Shown: positions 58,712-64,000 of the stretch, one piece after another
Position numbering within the stretch: the first letter of the stretch is position 1
How the letters are laid out: each line of letters starts with the position of its first letter
NCBI GenBank assembly: GCA_964470455.1
Contig: CAYYCX010000012.1
Span: forward strand, 3,538-67,537
Reading direction: 5' to 3'
Length of the DNA stretch: 64,000 bases
From: JAWXBM01 sp964470455
GTDB taxonomy: Bacteria; Pseudomonadota; Gammaproteobacteria; Xanthomonadales; SZUA-36
Notes under the pieces: model-generated
The model's database searches: none
The model's input: only the letters and a program-made list of their open reading frames with translations
What the model was told of the DNA's origin: nothing
Program-made: the position numbers and the translations under genes

Positions 58712-61423
58712 ATGTACGAACGGCTGTCCGCGCCACAGGCATCCCGGGGGTGTCTCGACCCTGGCATCATGAAAGCCGTGGATATCGCCTGCCGCTCGGT
58801 GTTGCTGCCGGATTACCAGCAGCCCTGCCTCAATAACGAACAGATTGCGGAGCTTCGTGACCAGCTGCGCCAGGCCCTCAATGGCGCCGACCAGCGCCTG
58901 GCCGAGCGCTTCTGGGCCAGGGAGGATGTGGTTCAATTGGTCCGGGCCCGCGCCTGGGTGGTTGAGCAATTGCTGTTGCTGGCCTGGCATCGCGTGGTTC
59001 CGGGTCTCGACAGTTTATGCCTGGTGGCCGTGGGCGGTTTTGGCCGCGGCGAACTGCATCCGCATTCAGATGTGGACCTGCTCATCCTGCTCGAGGATGA
59101 CAGCCAATCAGCCGTGTCTCCCCAGGCCCTGGAAACGTTTATCCAGCTACTCTGGGATGCCGGGTTTTACCTGGGCCACAGTGTTCGAACGGTGGAGCAG
59201 TGCGCCGAGGAAGCACGCAAGGATGTCAGCACCGCAACCACGCTAATGGAGTCCCGCCTGCTGGACGGGCCGGGAGAACTGTTCCAAAGCCTGCAGCGGG
59301 AGCTGGCTCCTTCGCGCATGTGGCCGGCCGATGCCTTCTTTGAAGCCAAGTTTGCCGAGCAGAAGCAACGCCATGCCCGGTTTCACGACACGGCTTACAA
59401 CCTGGAGCCGAACATCAAGGAAGGCCCGGGTGGCCTGCGCGATATCCAGATGATTGCCTGGGTGGCGAAACGCCATTTTGGCGCGCAGACCCTGCATGGC
59501 CTGGTGGAGCACGGCTTTCTCACCGAAACCGAGTACACAGATCTGGTGAACGACCAGCGTTTTCTCTGGCAGGTGCGGTTTACCCTGCATTTGCTGTCGG
59601 GCCGTGCGGAAGACCGCCTGCTGTTCGATTTCCAGAGCCGTGTTGCGCAGAAATTCGGCTACACCGATAGCGAGAACAATCTCGCGGTGGAACAGTTCAT
59701 GCAGCGCTACTACCGCACGGTGATGCAGCTGGAACGCCTCAATGAACGGTTGCTGCAGCTGTTCCAGGAAGAGTTGCTGTTTTCGCATGCTGACGAGGTG
59801 CAGGATCTCGACGGAGAGTTTTGCGTGCGCCACGGCTACCTGGAAACGCGTGATGAAAACGTTTTCCTGCGTCGCCCGGCGGCGCTGATGGAAATGTTCA
59901 CCCTGTTGGCCAGGCACGAGGAATTGCGTGGTGTGTCGGCGGCCACCATCCGGCTGGTGCGCGACAACCTGTACCTGGTGGATGATGAGTTCCGCAACAA
60001 CCCCGAGGTCAACGCGCATTTCCTTGACCTGCTGCGTCAACCCGAAGGCGTGTACACGCAGTTGCAGCGCATGAACCGGTACGGGCTGCTGGCCGAGTAC
60101 ATTCCGGCCTTCGGCAATATCGTCGGCCGCATGCAATACGACCTGTTCCATGTGTACACCGTGGACCAGCACACCCTGTTCATGGTGCGCAACCTGCGGC
60201 GTTTCGCCTACGGCAAGTACCGCGAGATTTTTCCGCACGTGCAGCCAGTGTTCCAGGGCCTGGAGCATCCGGAACTGCTGTATCTGGCGGCGCTGTTCCA
60301 CGACATCGCCAAGGGCAGGGGCGGTGATCACTCCGAACTGGGTGCGGTTGATGCGCGCGAATTTTGCGAACGGCTGGGCATGGAGCAGGCTGACACCGAC
60401 CTGATCGCCTGGCTGGTGCAACATCACCTGCTGATGTCGCAGACGGCGCAGCGGAAGGACCTGGCCGATCCGGCCACCATCCAGGATTTCGCCGCCATCG
60501 TGGGCAATATGCGTTACCTGGACAACCTCTATTTGTTGACGGTGGCGGATATCGCCGCCACCAATCCAAAATTGTGGAATGCCTGGAAGAATGGCCTGCT
60601 GTGGGACCTCTACCTACTGTCCGGTGCCGCTCTGCGCCGTGGACTGGAAAACCCGCTGCAAAGTGCAGTGGCGATTCGCGAAACGCGCTCCGGCGCCCTG
60701 AGCCGGCTGTTGCGGAAGGAGCGTGCTTCAGGCGCCATTCGCAAGCTGTGGCGGCAGCTGCCCGAGCATGCTTTCCTGCGGCTCACCGTCGACCAGCTGG
60801 AGTGGTGCACTGAAGTCGTGATCCTGGGCGACAATCATGAGCGCCAGATTGCCGTGCGCGCGGTGCAGCCCCACGGTGTGTCCGAGCTTCTGGTCTATGT
60901 TCCTGATTATGATGGTCTTTTTGCTTCCATCACCAGCGTGCTCGATGAAATGGGCTTGAATGTGATGGCAGCGCGCATTCTCACCACCAAAGATGGACGC
61001 AGCTTCGACCTGTTCCAGCTGATGGACCAGCAGGGCAGGCCATTGTCCGAAGTTGATTCTGCGGAACTGGTTGAACGCTTGCAGGCGGCCACCGTGGCTG
61101 CGCAAAAACGCCCGCCGGTTTTCCGGCCACTGCCGCGGCGTTTGCGTCATTTCATCTCGGACCCGCGGATCGAGTTTGTGGAGCCACCGAACATTACGGG
61201 AACCGTGATGGAGCTCGAGTGCCACGACCGGCCCGGCCTGCTGTCGCGCCTGGCGGCAGCCATGGTGGAGCAGAAAGTGCAGGTGCACGATGCGCGCATT
61301 GCAACCTTTGGCGAGCGTGTGGAAGATACCTTCCTGGTCAGCGATGCGGAGCACCGGCCGTTGAGCGCGGCAGCGCAGGCAGCGCTGGCGGAAGCCGTCA
61401 AAAGTCATCTGGAGAAAGGTTGA
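58712..61423 (+). CDS. glnD: [Protein-PII] uridylyltransferase/uridylyl-removing enzyme
   Basis: GlnD, 903 residues, modifies and demodifies PII signal proteins in response to glutamine. The nucleotidyltransferase part has VAVGGFGRGELHPHSDVDLLIL; the helical domain follows, then an HD domain with LAALFHDIAKGRGGDHSELG and WLVQHHLLMS. Two ACT domains end the protein (near residues 700-790 and 820-890), the glutamine-binding sensors. The start ATG follows the map stop by two bases; a later ATG at 58769 is possible. Order map-glnD-dapD is conserved. Confidence 0.96.
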   Translation: MYERLSAPQASRGCLDPGIMKAVDIACRSVLLPDYQQPCLNNEQIAELRDQLRQALNGADQRLAERFWAREDVVQLVRARAWVVEQLLLLAWHRVVPGLDSLCLVAVGGFGRGELHPHSDVDLLILLEDDSQSAVSPQALETFIQLLWDAGFYLGHSVRTVEQCAEEARKDVSTATTLMESRLLDGPGELFQSLQRELAPSRMWPADAFFEAKFAEQKQRHARFHDTAYNLEPNIKEGPGGLRDIQMIAWVAKRHFGAQTLHGLVEHGFLTETEYTDLVNDQRFLWQVRFTLHLLSGRAEDRLLFDFQSRVAQKFGYTDSENNLAVEQFMQRYYRTVMQLERLNERLLQLFQEELLFSHADEVQDLDGEFCVRHGYLETRDENVFLRRPAALMEMFTLLARHEELRGVSAATIRLVRDNLYLVDDEFRNNPEVNAHFLDLLRQPEGVYTQLQRMNRYGLLAEYIPAFGNIVGRMQYDLFHVYTVDQHTLFMVRNLRRFAYGKYREIFPHVQPVFQGLEHPELLYLAALFHDIAKGRGGDHSELGAVDAREFCERLGMEQADTDLIAWLVQHHLLMSQTAQRKDLADPATIQDFAAIVGNMRYLDNLYLLTVADIAATNPKLWNAWKNGLLWDLYLLSGAALRRGLENPLQSAVAIRETRSGALSRLLRKERASGAIRKLWRQLPEHAFLRLTVDQLEWCTEVVILGDNHERQIAVRAVQPHGVSELLVYVPDYDGLFASITSVLDEMGLNVMAARILTTKDGRSFDLFQLMDQQGRPLSEVDSAELVERLQAATVAAQKRPPVFRPLPRRLRHFISDPRIEFVEPPNITGTVMELECHDRPGLLSRLAAAMVEQKVQVHDARIATFGERVEDTFLVSDAEHRPLSAAAQAALAEAVKSHLEKG

Positions 61424-61445
61424 GGGTCGAGGTCTGAACAGAGAA

Positions 61446-62276
61446 ATGGATAAAGAAAGAAGATTGATTGAGGAGGGTTGGGAGAACCGTTCCACCCTGT
61501 CGCCCCACAATGCGCCGATGGAGCTGCGCGCCGCGGTGGAGGATAGCCTGGACGCGCTGGAACAGGGCAACCTGCGTGTGGCCGAACCGCTGGGCGAGCC
61601 GGGGCAATGGCGAGTGAACGAGTGGCTGAAAAAAGCCGTGCTGTTGTCGTTTCGGCTGCAGCGCAATGAAGTGATTGAAGGAGGCTTCAGCCGCTTTTTT
61701 GACAAAGTGCCGCTGCGTTGGGGTAGCGACCGGGTAGAAGACATTTCACAGTGCGGCGCCCGCATCGTTCCACCGGCCACGGTGCGCCGCGGCGCCCATA
61801 TCGGCCACGACGCGGTGCTGATGCCCAGCTATGTGAATATCGGTTCGTGGGTGGGGAAAGGCACCATGGTGGACACCTGGGCCACAGTGGGTTCCTGCGC
61901 GCAGATCGGCGACCGGGTGCATCTCTCCGGCGGCGTGGGCATTGGCGGCGTGCTCGAGCCTTTGCAAGCCGCGCCAACCATCATCGAGGATGATTGCTTC
62001 ATTGGCGCCCGTTCGGAGGTCGTTGAAGATGTCATCGTGGAGCGTGGCAGCGTGATATCCATGGGCGTGTTCATCGGCCAGAGCACCAAAATCTATGACC
62101 GCGCCACGGGCGAAATCCATCGTGGCCGGGTACCGGCAGGTTCGGTGGTGGTTCCTGGTTCATTACCGGCCGCGGATGGCAGCCATTCACTCTACTGCGC
62201 CGTGATCGTGAAACGCGTGGATGAAGCCACGCGTGCCCGCACCAGCGTCAACGAGATCCTGCGTGATGCCGGTTAA
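61446..62276 (+). CDS. dapD: Tetrahydrodipicolinate N-succinyltransferase
   Basis: DapD, 276 residues, adds succinyl from succinyl-CoA to tetrahydrodipicolinate in the lysine and peptidoglycan branch. The N-terminal helical domain is followed by a left-handed beta-helix with hexapeptide repeats: VRRGAHIGHDAVLMPSYVNIG and IGGVLEPLQAAPTIIEDDCFIGA (given in part). The C-terminal domain ends with typical sequence. Family length 274. Its stop overlaps the YffB-like gene by eleven bases. Confidence 0.96.
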   Translation: MDKERRLIEEGWENRSTLSPHNAPMELRAAVEDSLDALEQGNLRVAEPLGEPGQWRVNEWLKKAVLLSFRLQRNEVIEGGFSRFFDKVPLRWGSDRVEDISQCGARIVPPATVRRGAHIGHDAVLMPSYVNIGSWVGKGTMVDTWATVGSCAQIGDRVHLSGGVGIGGVLEPLQAAPTIIEDDCFIGARSEVVEDVIVERGSVISMGVFIGQSTKIYDRATGEIHRGRVPAGSVVVPGSLPAADGSHSLYCAVIVKRVDEATRARTSVNEILRDAG

Positions 62277-62634
62277 GCAGCCTGACCAGTTGCTGGTATT
62301 CGGCTTGCGGAATTGTGACAGCTGCTCCAGGGCGCGGGCATGGCTGGATGAGCATGGGGTGGATTACGAATTCCGCGACCTGCGAACCGATGGTCTCACC
62401 GAAGAGCGCCTGAAACTCTGGTTGTCCTCCCCGCTGGCGCCATTGCTCATCAATCGTCGCAGCACCACATGGCGGCAGCTGAATGCTGCCGAGAAAGCGC
62501 TTTCAGACGAGGCTCCCCTGGAATTGCTCAGCCGTTACACAACGTTGATCAAGCGCCCGGTGCTGGAGCGGCATGGGCGGCTGCTGCTGGTGGGTTTCTC
62601 AGTCGAAGAATTTCGCGAACACCTGTTGTCGTGA
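62266..62634 (+). CDS. ArsC/Spx-like reductase (YffB type)
   Basis: This 122-residue thioredoxin-fold protein starts with VFGLRNCDSCSRARAWLDEH, with a CxxC pair, and has the ArsC/Spx C-terminal pattern IKRPVLERHGRLLLVGF with the conserved Arg-Pro. In E. coli yffB is just before dapE, as here. Its role is unproven; a glutathione-dependent thiol reductase is suggested for relatives. The start overlaps dapD by eleven bases; a GTG one codon before is an alternative. The stop overlaps a possible GTG start of dapE. Confidence 0.88.
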   Translation: MPVKQPDQLLVFGLRNCDSCSRARAWLDEHGVDYEFRDLRTDGLTEERLKLWLSSPLAPLLINRRSTTWRQLNAAEKALSDEAPLELLSRYTTLIKRPVLERHGRLLLVGFSVEEFREHLLS

Positions 62635-62645
62635 GTACTGCTCGA

Positions 62646-63779
62646 ATGACCCGGGTTGCCGAACTCGCCTGCCAGCTGGTGGAGCGGGCATCCGTGACGC
62701 CTGATGACGCCGGCTGCCAGCGTCTGATCGCCCGGCGCCTGCTGGAACACGGATTCGAAGCCCGCTGGTTTCTCTGTGGCGAGGTGAGCAACTTGCTGTT
62801 GACCCGGGGCCGGGGCAGCCCTTCGCTATGGTTCCTGGGGCATACCGATGTGGTACCGCCGGGAGCAAATGAGCTGTGGACCCATCCGCCCTTTGAACCC
62901 ACCGTCAAGGATGGTTTGCTGTATGGCCGTGGCATCGCCGACATGAAGGGCGCTGTTGCTGCCATGGTTGTGGCGCTGGAAACCTTTGTGCAGCAGAACC
63001 GTGGCGCCATCAGGGGCCAGATCGGACTTTTGCTGACCAGTGATGAAGAGGGCGTGGCGGTCGATGGCGTCACCCGGGTGGCGCAGGACCTGGCCCACCA
63101 CGGCGGCGCTCCTGATTATTGCCTGGTGGGCGAACCTTCCAGCCAGAAGGTTTTGGGTGACTGTGTGCGCATAGGCCGGCGCGGTTCGATGAACGGGTTG
63201 CTGCGCGTGATCGGCGTGCAGGGCCATACGGCATTTCCGCACCTGCTGGACAATCCCGTGCATCGCTCGGCGGGTTTCCTGCAGGAACTGGTCAGTACCG
63301 AATGGGACCAGGGCAATGATGATTTCCCTCCCACCAGTTGCCAGGTCTCGATGCTGCGGGCCGGGCAGGGCGCCACCAACGTCACACCCGCAGATGCGCT
63401 GCTGCAATTCAACCTGCGCAATAGCCCGGAGTCACCCACGGCGGTGTTGCAGCAACGCATTGAAGCCATGATCGCCCGGCATGGCATCTCACAGTTCGAG
63501 CTGGACTGGAAAGTTTCCGGTGAACCGTTTTATTCCCAGCCTGGCCGCTTGCGCGAGGCCACGCTGGCCGCCTGCCGCGAAGTCCTGCACATCGAGCCGG
63601 ATGCGAACACGGGCGGTGGCACCTCCGATGGCCGTTATATCGCGCCGCTGGGCACCGAGGTGGTGGAACTGGGCCTGCTGAACAGCAGCATCCACAAGGT
63701 GGACGAATGCACGCCGCTGGCCGACCTCGATCGCCTGTTTGCGGCCTACTACGACATCCTGCGGCGCATCCACTCCTGA
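62646..63779 (+). CDS. dapE: Succinyl-diaminopimelate desuccinylase
   Basis: DapE, 377 residues, is a di-zinc peptidase that removes succinate from N-succinyl-LL-diaminopimelate. FLGHTDVVPPG carries the first metal His and Asp; GRGIADMKGAVAAMVVALE and LLTSDEEGVAVDG carry the bridging Asp and Glu, and the last His lies in NSSIHKVDE. I choose ATG 62646 since it matches N-termini of relatives (RVAELACQLVERASVTPDD). A GTG at 62631 overlapping the yffB stop is an alternative that adds five residues. The glnD-dapD-yffB-dapE block is typical. Confidence 0.95.
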   Translation: MTRVAELACQLVERASVTPDDAGCQRLIARRLLEHGFEARWFLCGEVSNLLLTRGRGSPSLWFLGHTDVVPPGANELWTHPPFEPTVKDGLLYGRGIADMKGAVAAMVVALETFVQQNRGAIRGQIGLLLTSDEEGVAVDGVTRVAQDLAHHGGAPDYCLVGEPSSQKVLGDCVRIGRRGSMNGLLRVIGVQGHTAFPHLLDNPVHRSAGFLQELVSTEWDQGNDDFPPTSCQVSMLRAGQGATNVTPADALLQFNLRNSPESPTAVLQQRIEAMIARHGISQFELDWKVSGEPFYSQPGRLREATLAACREVLHIEPDANTGGGTSDGRYIAPLGTEVVELGLLNSSIHKVDECTPLADLDRLFAAYYDILRRIHS

Positions 63780-63907
63780 CCTTAAACCTTCAATCTGGTC
63801 TTGAGCCAGCAATATGGAATCAAACCATAACAACGTCATCCCGGCCCCCGAGCCTGGATCTAGGTCAAGTGGCCCGATGGCGGTAAGGGCTTCCCCAGCG
63901 TTGTCAG

Positions 63908-63953
63908 TTCGGCAGGCCCCAGGTAAGGCAACACCCACCTGGGGCCTGCCGAA
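63908..63953. repeat. Long inverted repeat after dapE
   Basis: Perfect 17-base arms, TTCGGCAGGCCCCAGGT and its complement, are separated by a 12-base spacer. No T-run follows on either strand, so it is more like a REP/BIME-type element or a protein site than a terminator. A second short hairpin with GGCGCTT and AAGCGCC arms ends the window at 63985-64000. Confidence 0.75.
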
Positions 63954-64000
63954 AAGAAACTTATGGAAAACATTAAACCCAAAGGGCGCTTCAAAGCGCC

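Noticed and set aside
59243..60427. 394-codon minus-strand frame within glnD
   Set aside because: glnD is clear on the plus strand with intact HD and nucleotidyltransferase motifs.

Overview
The window is about 64 kb of GC-rich, densely packed chromosomal DNA from a Gram-negative bacterium. The lipid A genes, BamA, RseP and Skp, and a gene order close to that remembered for Pseudomonas (frr-uppS-cdsA-dxr-rseP-bamA-skp-lpxD-fabZ-lpxA-lpxB-rnhB) point to a gammaproteobacterium. IPTL-CTERM proteins, DUF4398 lipoproteins and a complete-looking tyrosine catabolic block suggest a free-living, perhaps marine, member of a Xanthomonadales/Chromatiales-like lineage; that placement is inference. No tRNA, rRNA, CRISPR array, prophage or insertion sequence was seen.

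Layout. (1) 0-6 kb: an unrecognised 850-residue protein, a DUF2069/wrbA/arsC-like set on the minus strand, then YihY, a TlpA-type thioredoxin and acylphosphatase on the plus strand. (2) 6-21 kb: one long minus-strand envelope and translation superoperon running rpsB-tsf-pyrH-frr-uppS-cdsA-dxr-rseP-bamA-skp-lpxD-fabZ-lpxA-lpxB-rnhB. (3) 21-22.1 kb: a gene-poor stretch with an rpsB leader, nested inverted repeats, a 36-codon ORF with a strong Shine-Dalgarno sequence, several hairpins and a strong terminator. (4) 22-27 kb: aromatic amino acid catabolism (kynA; a MarR regulator divergent from hppD-hmgA-fah). (5) 27-31.8 kb: paired DUF4398 lipoproteins, a DUF465 protein and reverse transsulfuration (cbs, cystathionine lyase/synthase). 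(6) 31.8-37 kb: acetoacetyl-CoA synthetase, etfA, etfB and ETF-quinone oxidoreductase. (7) 37-42.4 kb: an ABC ATPase fused to a GAF domain, then a TetR-HlyD-ATPase-permease export operon. (8) 42.6-49.4 kb: dusA, a guanidine-modifying-fold enzyme, a PhoP/PhoQ-like two-component set, mazG and rmuC. (9) 49.4-52.3 kb: the most unusual region, two DNA-identical IPTL-CTERM genes, a diverged single-domain paralogue and three related strong promoters. (10) 52.3-57.7 kb: prmC and an RND efflux pair. (11) 57.9-63.8 kb: map-glnD-dapD-yffB-dapE.

How the genes fit together. HppD, HmgA and the FAH-family hydrolase take 4-hydroxyphenylpyruvate to fumarate and acetoacetate, and the nearby acetoacetyl-CoA synthetase would activate the acetoacetate. 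The ETF proteins pass electrons from dehydrogenases to quinone. The superoperon couples ribosome and nucleotide functions to isoprenoid, phospholipid, lipid A and outer membrane protein assembly. In many relatives map-glnD-dapD lies divergently next to rpsB; here about 37 kb of other genes separates the two halves.
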